Counted from the first letter of the stretch, positions 9,822 to 54,900 are shown. The stretch: DNA of 64,000 nt from Proteles cristata cristata (GCA_017311185.1 JAESUZ010003293.1:62001-126000); one strand, 5' to 3'. Program-made: numbers and translations. The notes: generated by a model from the sequence alone, not told the origin.

Positions 9822-11578
9822 CAAGCAGGGGCAGTGCAGAGAGAGGGAGAGAGAGAATCCCAAGCAGGCTCCATGTTGTCAGTGCAGGGCCCGATGTGGG
9901 GCCTTGAACCCACAAACTGTGAGATCATCACCTGATCTGAAATCAAGAGTGAGACCCTTAACTAACTGAGCCATCCAGGTGCCCCTTGTGCTAGGGATTC
10001 TTATGCTAGAATCTTTCTGTGTTACTCTTCTTCCTGCTGGTCTTATTTGGGCTTTTCCTATTGGTTTGTCAGCTTTACATGATTTTCTTGACTCCCTACT
10101 ATTACCTATGTGGTAATCCCCTGTCCCTTCTTTTTTTTTTTTTTAATATTTTTTATTTATTTCTAGGAGAGAGAGAGAGAGACAGCGTGAGCAGGGGAGG
10201 GTCAGAGAGAGAGGGAGTCACAGACTCTGAAACAGGCTCCAGGCTCTGAGCTGGCAGTCAGCACAGAGCCCGACGCGGGGCTCGAACCCACGAACCGCGA
10301 GATCATGACCTTCGGACGCTCAACTGACTAAGCCACCCAGGAGCCCCTATAATCCCCTGTCCCTTCTTGCAGGGACTTCCACATCTCTAGCAGGTTTATC
10401 AGGGCATTTTCTCAATCATGGTGCGTTTCTCCCTAAATGTATGGAAATCGTAGCTGCCAAGAGACAAAAACATTCTTCATCTCCTTTCTCTGACTCATCC
10501 CAGGAGTCACAATTCCTGGTACCTCTTGGAACATACACAGTGGCCCAGCATATGTTCTTTCAAATCTCAACAGACAGGCGGATGCTGGCTGTCTGCTTTA
10601 GAAAACAGAAGGCACGCTCAGGTGGCATTCTGAAGAATCCTGAATGAAAGGACTGTTTACAGATGTGTGAACCAGTTGAGGGAACCCACACGGAAGGGAG
10701 AAGCATCCAGGGGCTCCCAGCAGGTGGCGGCTCTTACCACTCCCAGATCGGAGCAGCAGGAAGCGTGACCTTGTCCCCCGGCGTGGGGGAGGTGGCGAAG
10801 GGCAGTGGAGAATGGAAACAGTGCCACAACCCGGGTACCTCAGGAGACGAGCCGGGAGTAGAGGAGCCAGATGAGATACACCCCAACCTCTCTTTTCTCG
10901 CTTTCTGGTCTCCCACTGGTGCTTCCCATTCGCCAAGCCCAGCTCAAAAGTGACAGCACAGAGGAGTCAAGGGGAATCAAGTTGCAGGGGTCGGTTCCCT
11001 GGGCAGAGAAGGGCAGAAAAGAGGTCTGGTGTTTGGGGAGAGGCACATGTGGAACCTTAACATGGTATTTTGTCCCTGATCTCCTATGGAGGCCTTCTTA
11101 CTGTGGAGGATGCAGTGCCTTATCCGCTGAAGGTCTTGATACATTTTGCTTTAGACAAACTCACTCAGGTGTTGTTTTCTTCCTACAGCTTGCCTTTCTG
11201 GGTGAAGGAGAAGGCCAACAGGCTGAAGAATGAGATAAGAGAGGTTGAGGAGCTTGACAATTGGCACCCAGCAGTCCCCTTGATGCACACTTTATTCCCT
11301 GCTGGTGGGTTAAAGGACCTTCAAAGAATAGTATAAAACCAGCGGCAAGGCCAGAAGAGCAGACTTTTGAGAGGTTTTCCAGTGGAGAGGAGAGAAGGCA
11401 GAGCCTCTCCCAGAGTGGATGGTATCTTTTGCCCCAACGTGGTCTCTTAGGCTGACGTCATGGCCATGCATCACTGGTTGAGTGTGTTGGTTGAGGACTC
11501 TTAGTCTTGTAATGGAGCACAACCTTTAACTCCGTGCCTCTATCCACAGGTTCGTTGGACTCGCCAAGACAACCCTAA
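5245..11578 (+). CDS. SPATS1: SPATS1 C-terminal part (four exons, gene partial)
   Basis: This is the 3' end of spermatogenesis-associated serine-rich protein 1, a testis-biased protein of unknown biochemical role. Joining 5245-5365, 5958-6020, 11189-11304 and 11550-11578 keeps one frame (exon phases 2/2, 2/2, 2/1) and gives about 108 residues. These include IDPRNGIPKLTPGDNPY, then VPYEKKFDTFIPLEPLPQIP, then LPFWVKEKANRLKNEI, and end ..FPAGSLDSPRQP-stop. These blocks match my knowledge of the C-terminal third of mammalian SPATS1 (human is about 300 residues), so roughly 190 residues are coded upstream of the window. All introns are GT-AG. CDC5L follows in the same orientation, 4.4 kb from stop to start, as in human. 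No transmembrane segment or known enzyme domain is visible. The main uncertainty is the last splice choice (see the 11189 and 11550 exons). Confidence 0.93.
5366..5957 (+). other. SPATS1: SPATS1 intron, 592 bp
   Basis: Donor GTAAGT, acceptor CTGTTTTTCAG. The sequence is AT-rich and unique, with no repeat or RNA gene that I recognise. Confidence 0.9.
5958..6020 (+). CDS. SPATS1: SPATS1 exon (third from the end)
   Basis: 63 bp, acceptor TTTTTCAG, strong donor CCTGT|GTAAGT. It encodes (T)VPYEKKFDTFIPLEPLPQIP plus the first two bases of the next valine codon. It is a short in-frame exon, and skipping it would remove 21 residues without a frameshift. Confidence 0.94.
6202..6259 (+). other. Imperfect hairpin
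   Basis: GAGGCTGTCCAT at 6210-6221 faces ATGGACAGCCCTC at 6238-6250 across a 16-nt loop. Pairing continues outward with two single-base bulges and one mismatch to about 6202/6259, giving about 20 pairs. The size resembles a small pre-miRNA stem, but it could equally be a remnant of a palindromic transposon. Confidence 0.4.
6780..6983 (-). repeat. CanSINE, antisense
   Basis: Antisense copy with its head next to the L1 ORF2 relic. It ends CCACCCAGGTACCTC. Confidence 0.92.
6984..7715 (+). mobile_element. L1 ORF2 relic (reverse transcriptase region), sense
   Basis: Broken frames around 7480-7560 read HHDQVGLFQECKM and then a decayed HPQINECDLPQ. This resembles the L1 reverse-transcriptase stretch around QVGF-PGMQG. 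A SINE at 7112-7320 splits it. Stops and frameshifts rule out activity. Confidence 0.75.
7112..7320 (+). repeat. CanSINE, sense, inserted in L1
   Basis: Starts TGGGGCGCCTGGGTGGCTCA and ends in AATAAATAAAAACATTAAAA. Perfect 13-bp TSD CATTTAAAGAAGA at 7099-7111 and 7321-7333. Confidence 0.97.
7906..8125 (-). repeat. CanSINE, antisense
   Basis: Belongs to the subtype with TTTCTAGGAGAG at the GA-tract edge and CGAACCGCGAGATCATGACC in the body. A TGTGTATTT repeat flanks it. Confidence 0.93.
8240..8434 (-). repeat. CanSINE, antisense
   Basis: Diverged antisense copy with head GAGCCACCCAGGTGCCCC. Confidence 0.9.
8573..8798 (-). repeat. CanSINE, antisense
   Basis: Antisense copy with a T-rich left end and the head GAGCTACCCAGGCGCCCC. 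Confidence 0.92.
9230..9412 (+). mobile_element. Carnivore-type L1 3' end, sense
   Basis: Contains TTATCAGAGGGGAGGTGG, then a diverged ACTGAGTA..ACCTGAAA..ATAACA..AATTAACTA..GGAATTAAA series typical of carnivore L1 3' ends. It lies in otherwise antisense L1 sequence. Confidence 0.6.
9757..9985 (-). repeat. CanSINE, antisense, with expanded GA tract
   Basis: The GA tract runs to about 50 bp. The diverged flanks TCTAGAGATTCT and GCTAGGGATTCT suggest the TSD. Confidence 0.92.
10133..10349 (-). repeat. CanSINE, antisense, young
   Basis: Perfect 19-bp TSD TAATCCCCTGTCCCTTCTT at 10114-10132 and 10350-10368, with a near-consensus body (CGAACCCACGAACCGCGAG). It is probably a recent felid insertion. 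A few bases near the tRNA-like head are missing. Confidence 0.97.
11189..11304 (+). CDS. SPATS1: SPATS1 penultimate coding exon
   Basis: 116 bp, acceptor TTCTTCCTACAG, donor CTG|GTGGGT. It encodes LPFWVKEKANRLKNEIREVE, then ELDNWHPAVPLMHTLFPA and the first base of Gly. The charged stretch KEKANRLKNEIREVEEL is likely helical. If the donor is not used, the frame runs on for ten residues (GGLKDLQRIV) to a TAA at 11334-11336, a possible alternative C terminus. Confidence 0.93.
11305..11549 (+). other. SPATS1: SPATS1 last intron, 245 bp
   Basis: Donor GTGGGT, acceptor CTCTATCCACAG. Short unique sequence. The splice is inferred from frame and from the resulting SPATS1-like end, not from a transcript. 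Confidence 0.75.
11550..11578 (+). CDS. SPATS1: SPATS1 last coding segment and stop
   Basis: After the split Gly codon it encodes SLDSPRQP and stops at TAA 11576-11578. The ending resembles the ..(S/A)LD-PRQ- ending I associate with mammalian SPATS1, which is why this join is preferred over read-through of the 11305 donor. The 3' UTR must follow, but no AATAAA occurs until 11920, inside a SINE. Confidence 0.78.
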
Positions 11579-11725
11579 ACAGGAACAGGCCCACAGAGCA
11601 TGCACTGGCTATACTCAGGAGAGCCTCTTCCAATTGATCACTTCTGTCAGTGTGATTGTTCTAAATCAAATGTTTGACTTTGATGAGTAATCATTGTGCT
11701 TTGCCTTTTTAAAAATACTTTTTAG

Positions 11726-11938
11726 GGGTGCCTGGGTGGCTTAGTCGGTTAAGCGTCCAACTTTCACTTGGGTCATGATCTCCCGGTTCGTGGGTTCGAG
11801 CCCCGCGTCGGGCTCTGTGCTGACTGCCAGCTCAGAGCCTGGAGCCTGTTTCAGAGTCTGTGACTCCCTCTCTCTCTGACCCTCCCCTGCTCACGCTGTC
11901 TCTCTCTCTCTCTCCTAGAAATAAATAAAAAACATTAA
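11726..11938 (+). repeat. CanSINE, sense, nested, carries AATAAA
   Basis: Starts GGGGTGCCTGGGTGGCTTAG and ends AAATAAATAAAAAACATTAA. The TSD AAAAATACTTTTTAG lies at 11711-11725 and 11939-11953. It inserted beside the T-rich tail of the antisense SINE at 11955. Its AATAAA at 11920-11925 is the first after the SPATS1 stop. Confidence 0.95.
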
Positions 11939-11954
11939 AAAAATACTTTTTAGA

Positions 11955-12158
11955 AAATGTTCATTTTTGAGAGAGAGAGAAAGAGAGAGTGCAAGTGGGG
12001 AAGGGGCAGAGTGAGAGGGAGACACAGAATCCAAAGCAGGCTCCAGGCTCCAAGCTATCAGCACAGAGCCTGGTGCAGGGCTCGAACTCACAAACCGTGA
12101 GATAATGACCTGGGCGGAAGTCGGAGGCTTAACCAACTGAGCCACCCAGGTGCCCCCA
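11955..12158 (-). repeat. CanSINE, antisense, older host of a nested SINE
   Basis: Its 17-bp TSD TGCTTTGCCTTTTTAAA is perfect at 11697-11713 and 12159-12175. The left copy is separated from it by the sense SINE at 11726-11938. Confidence 0.95.
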
Positions 12159-12179
12159 TGCTTTGCCTTTTTAAACTCT

Positions 12180-12680
12180 ATGTTCTGAAAACTTTCAAAC
12201 TTAACAGAAAAGCTGTGAGAATCATACAATGAACAAATACCTACATGTTCTTCACTTAGAATTCACCATTGTTAACCTTCGTCAAAAGTTGTGCATTCTT
12301 TCTCATTCCTGTTATTATTCTGCTGAATTGTTTGAGAATGAGTGGCAGACATCATTACCCCATACTCCTTCATACTCTATACTTCAATATGTATCTTCTA
12401 AGGTCAAGGACATGCTCCAACAGTTGCAATACAAAAGAACAAGTTCAGGGAACTCAACATTGATACAATCCTATGGCAGTCCACCATCAGCTTTATGCAG
12501 TTAAATTTGGTTTTCTAAGCATGCCTCAAATCAATGGTAAAATGCAGACTTTAGCTTTAGTAAAACTCTCCTCATTAATACTATTTGAGATTTCCTCTAC
12601 GAGTCACAGGGTACATGTCAAAAAAATGTCAAGGCTGGATCATACCATTGCCCCTGTAACCCCCTCCCTCAATCCATCCC
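12180..12680 (-). repeat. Old LINE-like 3'-end relic
   Basis: Same family as 3028-3440, with CTTTCAAACTTAACAGAAAAG, CTTCACTTAGAATTCACCA, 'GAGTGGCAGACATCAT' and 'AACATTGATACAATCCTATG'. Assigned as an old L1-type 3' end in reverse orientation from general likeness only. A 91-codon open frame here has no other support. Confidence 0.55.
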
Positions 12681-13618
12681 TCGCTTCTGTATTCATTTGA
12701 CCAACGAGAGCTCAGTGAGTACCAATCATGAATCTTAGGGCTTTTCATCAATCAGACGAGGAGGGAAAATTTGGAAGGAAAGATGGGAACAAAAGCCAAC
12801 CGTTTACCTTCAGGCTGTGACCCTCCGCAGTCAAGCCAGTGACTCAGCATTTTCATAGCCGATCTCCTCTCCTCTACTAAGGAAACCCCACTGGCTGGCT
12901 AAGGGGGGCTGTGGGTCCTGTCCCCCAAAACGTTAAAGTGGAAAGAGAGAATTGAGGCTCATGCTGAGACTCAAAGTGTTCAAGACACGAGACATGACTT
13001 CTTTCTCTGTCAACACATTGTCTCCAGAGGTAACCAAAGTAAATGAAGTGGGTTTAGAATGGAGTACATTCCTGCTGTCTTTATAGACGCCTTTGGATCA
13101 ACTAGCAGACAACATGGTGGCCTCTGCCAGCAACTGTCTCTGGCCACTCTTTGGGTTAGCATCAGCATACCTCTGCGTGGATTCTCTTGCCTCTGGGACA
13201 CAGGCTTACCCCTGTGCCCAACAAAATTCACAAAAATAAGTACATAAATAAAAAACAAAACCAAATACTTTAGAGAAGGGAAAAAAGAAGAGGTTGCCAA
13301 CAAATTTTCTCAAAGACATCTACTCCTGTACAAGATAACTTTTTGTGCTTCTATTACCTAAAATATGAAAAATTCAACTGCAACCACGTGTGTTGGATGG
13401 ATAATGGAGAACACAACATAGAAGCAAATAAGGATTCTGCAGGAATTTCCAGATGGGATTATCTAGGTGGGCCAGGAAACTGCTCTCAGAGGGGACTCTG
13501 GTGTTTTGGAAGGAAGGAGTCCTATATAGTAAAGGTTTTAAGAAAAACAACCTGCTTGCAGTTTTAGAAGATGTATAGCAGCCTCGAGATTTCAAAGAGG
13601 TCTATATCATCCCCCCCC

Positions 13619-13818
13619 CTTTTTTTAAAGTTTATTTTTGAGAGAAAGAGGAAGAGTGCTAGTGGGGGAGGAGCAGAGAGAGAGGGGGGACACAGCATCT
13701 GAAGCAGATTCCACACTGTCAATGCAAAGTCTGATGCAGGGCTTGAACCCATGAACTGTGAGACCATGATCTGAGCCAAAGTCTGACACTCAATGAACTG
13801 AGCCACCCAGGTACCCCT
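13619..13818 (-). repeat. CanSINE, antisense
   Basis: Diverged antisense copy preceded by a C9T8 run. The head ends CCACCCAGGTACCCC. Confidence 0.9.
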
Positions 13819-13879
13819 CCCCACCCAACCATTTCAAGAAAGATTTTATAAGTATTCTCTTGAATACTTGGGGCTTGAA

Positions 13880-13957
13880 CTCACACCCAACGTGGGGCTT
13901 GAACTCACAATCCTGAGATCAAGAGTCACACGCTCCAACGACTGAATGAGGCAGGCA
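13880..13957 (-). repeat. Old tRNA-Lys SINE fragment, antisense
   Basis: Contains ACGTGGGGCTTGAACTCACA and TGAGATCAAGAGTCACACGCTC, the complement of a tRNA-Lys-like head (…GAGC/CACGTTGGG…). It lacks the long GA tract and is heavily diverged. Confidence 0.6.
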
Positions 13958-14084
13958 ATGTCTTTTTCTTGGGCCAGAGTTTCTCAAATTGTGTTTCCTA
14001 AATATCAGTCGATATAAGAAAAAAAGTTTCCAGGGTCAACTTTGTTTGGAAATGTTATATTAAAAAGGGAGTGTTTTTGTTTCC

Positions 14085-14350
14085 TAGGGATGCTGTAACA
14101 AACCACAAACTGGGTGGTTCACAATGAGAGAAATTTATTCTTTCACAGTTCGGGAGGCTGGAAGTTGGAAATCAAGGTGTCAGTGAGGTTGGTTCATTCT
14201 TGAGTGCTCAAGGTGGCGGGGGTGGGGGATATAGAATGCCTCTGTCTTAGTTCTAGTGTTGCCTGCTGGGGTGGTGATGGCCTCTTTGTGGGGACCCTGA
14301 GTCCTGGCTGGTGAGGCTTGGGTATTATTGTGGGGGTTTGGCCAATACAT
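14085..14350 (+). repeat. Ancient interspersed repeat, family unassigned
   Basis: Carries the familiar TGCTGTAACAAACCACAAAC, TGGGTGGTTCACAA and AGAAATTTATTCTTTCACAG series seen in a common old mammalian repeat. I do not assign the family. Confidence 0.5.
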
Positions 14351-14402
14351 GCCATGTTGGAGGACAGTCTCTTGTGTTCATGGCTATTGGGTTTGTTTTT
14401 AA

Positions 14403-14617
14403 TATATATATATATTTTTATTTCTAGGAGAGAGAGAGAGATAGCATGAGCAGGGGAGGGTCAGAGAGAGAGGGAGACATAGACTCTGAAATAGGCTCCA
14501 GGCTCTGAGCTGGCAGTCAGCACAGAGCCCGACGCGGGGCTCAAACCCACGCACCGCGGGATCATGACCTAAGCGAAAGTCGGACGCTTAACCGACTAAG
14601 CCACCCAGGCGCCCCTA
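14403..14617 (-). repeat. CanSINE, antisense
   Basis: Near-consensus copy with TSD GTTTGTTTTTAA at 14391-14402 and 14618-14629. A short TATATA stretch lies at the tail. Confidence 0.96.
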
Positions 14618-14879
14618 GTTTGTTTTTAAGACATCATGGAAGTGGCATGATGTTGGATTTTCTGAATCCTTAAGTTAGACAGGCAGTCTGCATGTTCAAG
14701 GGTGTCTTGGGGGACATTTGACAGGGTTGCTCTGTCCTAATGGGCAGGGTGTATAATGCACACCCTTAGGGGGCATGATTTACATCATAGAAATGGTAGA
14801 CACTGAGTGAGTCCCTGGGTGGTGGAATGGCATTTTGACAAGCTCTATCTCACTAAGTTTTAGGTATGTCTCAATTACT

Positions 14880-15010
14880 TTGCCATGTAAATTTATGAGG
14901 GATGTATTGTTAACTCCACTTTTCAGATGAGGATACTGAGATTCAGCAAGGTTATTATGCAAGCTAATGAGAGAGCGAAGATTTCAGTCCAACCTGAGTT
15001 TGTCTAATAT
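14880..15010 (-). repeat. MIR relic, antisense
   Basis: TTTTCAGATGAGGATACTGAG followed by GCAAGGTTATTATGCAAGCTA matches the complement of the MIR core and 3' part. Confidence 0.65.
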
Positions 15011-15159
15011 CAGCGCCTATCAATGGTAACACATTATTAATCCACGTAGACTGAATAGTGATATACGAAAAACTGACCAGATATTTTTGTGGGTTTCTGA
15101 GACAATCACTGATCATCTGAGGTTGCCTTTCTTGTAATAACAGCTGCCACATTTGGGGG

Positions 15160-15255
15160 CAATTTTATGTATCAGATACTGGGCTAGGTTTATGATCTCA
15201 TTTAATCCTTGGACAATCCTATGGAGTTGCTATACTATTATCTCTGTTTTACAGC
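15160..15255 (-). repeat. MIR relic, antisense
   Basis: ATCAGATACTGGGCTAGG, then ATCTCATTTAATCCTTGGAC and CTGTTTTACAG, the complement of a MIR 3' half. Confidence 0.65.
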
Positions 15256-15273
15256 TTAAAAAATTTAGGTTTA

Positions 15274-15399
15274 GGGACGCCTGGGTGGCTTAGTTGGTTA
15301 AGCCTCCGACTCTTGATTTCAGCTCAGGTCATGATCTCCTGGTTGGTCAGTTTGAGTCTGGCGCTGGACTCTGCACTGACATCGCGGGGCCTGTTTGGG

Positions 15400-15433
<34 letters not shown>

Positions 15434-15473
15434 CCTCCCTGGCTCACGCGCCTGTGTCTCTCTCAAAATAAAC
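15274..15473 (+). repeat. CanSINE, sense
   Basis: Starts GGGACGCCTGGGTGGCTTAG. The flanks 15256-15273 and about 15474-15492 form a near-perfect A/T-rich TSD around AAATTTA(G/A)GGTT. It ends 130 bp before the CDC5L CpG-rich promoter. Confidence 0.93.
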
Positions 15474-15692
15474 TTAAAAAAATTTAAGGTTAAATTATTT
15501 CCTTTCCCTGAGTATTCTTTGAATAAATTCCTATTAGTCAAATGCCTAATAAAGTGCTAAATTGATAAATAAACAAAGCCCTTCCTAGACTAGCTGGCTA
15601 ATTCTGCACGCCTGACGTTCCCTTTCTCCGCCACCAGGTGACCTCACGATCAATCTCGCCACAACCTTGTCTACTAAGAGCCACCGGGGATA

Positions 15693-15702
15693 TCTCGCGA
15701 GA
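15693..15702. promoter_or_regulatory. TCTCGCGAGA palindrome, copy 1
   Basis: Exact match to the 10-bp CGCG-containing palindrome found near many CpG-island promoters of housekeeping genes and linked in the literature with ZBTB33/Kaiso and related factors. It lies 323 bp upstream of the CDC5L start codon. Confidence 0.8.
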
Positions 15703-15837
15703 GCCGTGGTTTTCTCCAACCTGCTTTGGACATGCGCGGGGCGTAGACCTCGTTAGCCAGAGGGGCTTGATGGGTTTCTGTCAGTCTTCCTAGACTAGAG
15801 CTGTAGCAAGGCGCTTAGTCCTTCCAGCAGCCTCGGT

Positions 15838-15847
15838 TCTCGCGAGA
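15838..15847. promoter_or_regulatory. TCTCGCGAGA palindrome, copy 2
   Basis: Second exact copy, 145 bp downstream of the first and 178 bp upstream of the start codon. Confidence 0.8.
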
Positions 15848-16015
15848 CTTGCTACGCTGCTTGCCACCCCCCCCCCAACCTGCGCCTGCGCAGATCTCTT
15901 CACATCAGAAGGTCGCGCTTGGAGGAAGTGGAGGCTTTAGGTCCCGTGGCCGTAGCCCCGTTATTAGTTCTGTGAAGCTCCTCTCGGCTGCTTGCCGAGA
16001 CACCCCGCAGCCAAG

Positions 16016-51779
<35,764 letters not shown>

Positions 51780-51885
51780 TAATTTAAATGTACCTTGATT
51801 GAAACAATGGACCAAATAATACACTGGAGACAGTTTCAGAAAAATCAATCTGAGGTAGTTCTTGCTTTTGCAATTCTTGCTTTTT

Positions 51886-51998
51886 TTTTTTAAAAAAAAG
51901 TCTATTTGTTTTGTTAGTGATGTTAGTTTGATGGGGCTCAAATTCATGGCCCCATGATCAACAGTTGCATGCTTTTCTGACAGCCAGCCAGGTGCACC
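51886..51998 (-). repeat. Old tRNA-Lys-type SINE, antisense
   Basis: ATGGGGCTCAAATTCATGGC then CCCATGATCAACAGTTGCAT and CAGCCAGGTGCACC. The flanks TTTTGCAATTCT and TTTTGCAGTTCT are its diverged TSD. Confidence 0.8.
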
Positions 51999-54900
51999 TT
52001 GATTTTGCAGTTCTAGAGGGTAAACTGTACTAAAGCGTTTGATCTTCTTTGGCTTTCATTGGTTTTTCAGAATTGCCAGCCTTTATGATAAAGAGTGGTG
52101 CCCTCCAAGTTGGCCACAGGTCAGACAGGACCTTTTAAACATGGGAGCAAGGAGACAACCAGTTAACACTGCTCACTCAAAACAGTGTCCATCAATGCTA
52201 GAATAGCCTGTTTCCTGTAAAGAAGGATCTCATTGGTGCCAAGGAGCTTTTTTATCTATAGCCAAGAGAGTACCTTTATGAAACCTTGGTTCCTCCCTGT
52301 GCATTCTCTGATTCCTTTGCATTTGTTACAGAGAGAGCACCGAGCTGCGTTATCTTTGATATTGGCTTCTCTGATTTTTTTTTACATCTGAGGAAATGTT
52401 GAAAGGTTCTAGACGGGAGTTTCATGGCATATGGTTTCTTGATATAGTCTGCAAGTTTTGAATTCCAGAATCTCTGTAGGCCTTTTGCCAGTAGCATGTA
52501 AACTGTGGTTCCTGAACCACTAGGCTCCCTTGTGGATTCTTCAGTGGTGGTCTTCAGGGAGGTTTCTGAGGCCACGGCAAGGATGGGGATAAAGGGGTAC
52601 CTCAGGCAAGCACATGCAGAAATGGCCTCAGTTTCCTCCTTTGTGATTACTCATTTCTCTTTGCAGAAAGTACGTTGGAAAATACTTTTCTTTAGAGTTA
52701 AAATTTAAAAAAATAGTAAATACCACTTGAAGTGGTTGATGTTGTGTGGGTCTAGGGAAATGAACAGGGAAAGGAGTTCTTGTAACATGAAATTATTCTA
52801 AGTCCTAATTTTACCTTTAAGACTACACGTATAGGCACCTAATGGTGAATGAGCCTCTTTTATCATTTAGTGGGAAATTAGTTTCTTTTTGAAGTAATTC
52901 TCATCTTGGGTGAAATCTTCGCAGCCCAGTTGCTGCTAGTTATTCCGTTGTCCTGCTAACTTCCAGCAGGGTGCACCCTTGCTCTGTGCTTTAGTTTGGG
53001 ATTTAAAGTCAGGGCAAGGAGAACCTCCGCGGTCACATTTTAAATTACATTTTCTGTTGTGTTGGCTTCGTTTATTTATAAATGGTAGTTAGCAATGTAA
53101 TCCTGATCTAAGGTCAGCATTGTAATTGATTAGAAAGCTATTTGGAAAGCTTTCTTGTAACCTTTATATATAAATACTTTGGTCTCTCACTTAGTTTGAA
53201 AATCTTCACATTTGAGGTGGGTAAGCTTTTTCTGCCCCACGTGGTAAGGACATTTTGTGCTCTTTAAAATATAAAAAAAGTTTTTTCCCTAACTCTCATT
53301 TACTTTGTTGAGGCACTAACTTTCATGACAGCAAATAAATGTGTCACGAAGTGAGTGGTGCCATAAAGTACAGTAATTTTTATTTTTATGTTGAATTGGT
53401 CTTGTGAGTTTTGAAGGGAAAAATACAGAAAGAACCACTGCTGTTCTTTTGGAGATTTATTTGGGTCGTTTATGAGCAACCATTAAAAACATGTGGTTCT
53501 CTTTGTTCAGTTGAGTACCAGGAACTGAAATCTTCCGTTGAACTATTTTTGTTGAAGGATTGGTGATTTTGGAAGAATATTCATAAAACAGTCTGAAGTG
53601 ATTTTTCTTTTCTTGACTTCTGGATACCTTACTCTATTGTTTACCCAGCTAGTTACTTTTAAAGAATATGTAATCAAATCCTTTAATTTAGTAAACTACA
53701 CTTATTTCAAATGAAAGTTCATTAAGTCTTTAAAAAGAAGAAAAGAGACTCAAAAACCCAAATAAACAAATACCCCATTTTATTTGTATCCATCCCTAAT
53801 TCAGAACTAGGTTTGTGTTAGCTTATTTTAGTTTTTGAAGACACAATTCTACTGGTTTGAAATACATAAATATTTTATTTCAATTGTGGTAATTCTTTCA
53901 TCATTTCAGTTGATTGCTAAATTATAAACATTATTCAAAGTTTGTTGTGGGGAAGGAACTCCAGTTGTATTATATAAACTAAATGCTATACTTAAATTAT
54001 TCTTTCCACTCTTAGGTTCAGGGAGATATGCTTTTCTGTGCAAGCACAGTACACCCTGGCTGCCAGTATGTTTGAGTCTTGCTGCCATGAACTTGGGAAC
54101 AGTGACTCTAAATTATGGGCCTATCAGAGTGTATCAAGCCAGATGAAATCCAGCTTTGTCGTGGTTGGTGTCTCCTAAATGGATTAAAAATATGCCCTGA
54201 GGTTTATATTGGAGCTGGGTCTTTGAGCCATTACTCATGATTAGTATTTGAAATGTAGAGTTTAAATGAAAGCCCTTGAGATACTCACTTAAAACTAATA
54301 GAACCATCTCAGGTTTTATGTAGAATGTGGTGGGTGGTGTAAGGAGTCTGTTAAATAAATGGAATCAGAATGTAGTCCCAGGTCAGAAGTAAGTGGGAGA
54401 GACTTCTGAATTGTAACCAGGTTCATGTGTTCTTTTCTGCTTTGGCAGCAGGATTAATTTTAGAACTGTGCCATACATTTGTGGGTAAAACAAGGCAGCA
54501 ACAAACAGAAATGATTGCTAATATCAGAAAAGGAAAAGTTAGAAAGCGTAGCATGTCGAGGCTATTTAAATCCCTTCTGAAGGTATGGGTGTGTGGTAGG
54601 AGAGCAGGGCAATGGCTGTCTGTAGTGGTGCCCCAGATTTAAAAAGAAATGGTTAATTTCTGTTCACTGCTGTTTATTTTAAAGAGGGATGCCTAAAATA
54701 ATAGGTCCGTTTTTACCAAATGGTAAAAAATAAAAAGGATTTATTGTACTTGATGTGATCGTGTGTTCAGTGACTAGTACTGAGCATCTAATGTGCGCCT
54801 GCCCTTGTTCCAGCCCCTGGGAATATCACAGGAACAAAGTGGACAAGCTCCGTGCTCTCGTGGACTTCAGTTATCTGGAAAATGCTTCATGTGCAGGAGA

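Larger units (their letters stand above)
7716..10430 (-). mobile_element. Old L1 relics, antisense, in pieces
   Basis: The segments 7730-7900, 8130-8235, 8435-8570, 8800-9230 and 9413-9750 read like reverse-complemented, decayed L1 ORF2. Examples are the TTTAGGTTTTCAAATTTATT type stretch near 7770 and the TGTGACCTAATACATGCTC stretch near 9000. SINEs and a sense L1 end interrupt them. The subfamily is not assigned. Confidence 0.5.
6021..11188 (+). other. SPATS1: SPATS1 intron, 5.2 kb, mostly LINE and SINE
   Basis: It holds eight CanSINEs and a mosaic of old L1 pieces in both orientations between 6984 and about 10430. Around 6030-6780 and 10430-11060 I see no recognisable element apart from a hairpin at 6202-6259. 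The short open frames near 10440-10650 and 10660-10950 have no splice context or family likeness. Confidence 0.8.
11579..15600. other. SPATS1 3' UTR and SPATS1-CDC5L intergenic region
   Basis: Four kilobases with the undefined SPATS1 3' UTR at the left. Then come nested SINEs, an old LINE end (12180-12680), SINEs at 13619, 13880, 14403 and 15274, an unassigned old repeat near 14085 and MIR pieces near 14880 and 15160. At 12690-13600 I see only unique-looking sequence with no supported gene. Confidence 0.8.

Noticed and set aside
10441..11233. Several 60-120 codon open frames on both strands before the SPATS1 penultimate exon
   Set aside because: They overlap one another in conflicting frames. 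Only 11189-11304 has acceptor, donor and SPATS1 likeness.
54427..54642. 71-codon sense frame in intron 14 rich in basic residues
   Set aside because: Does not resemble the missing CDC5L C-terminal exons and has no matching splice sites.
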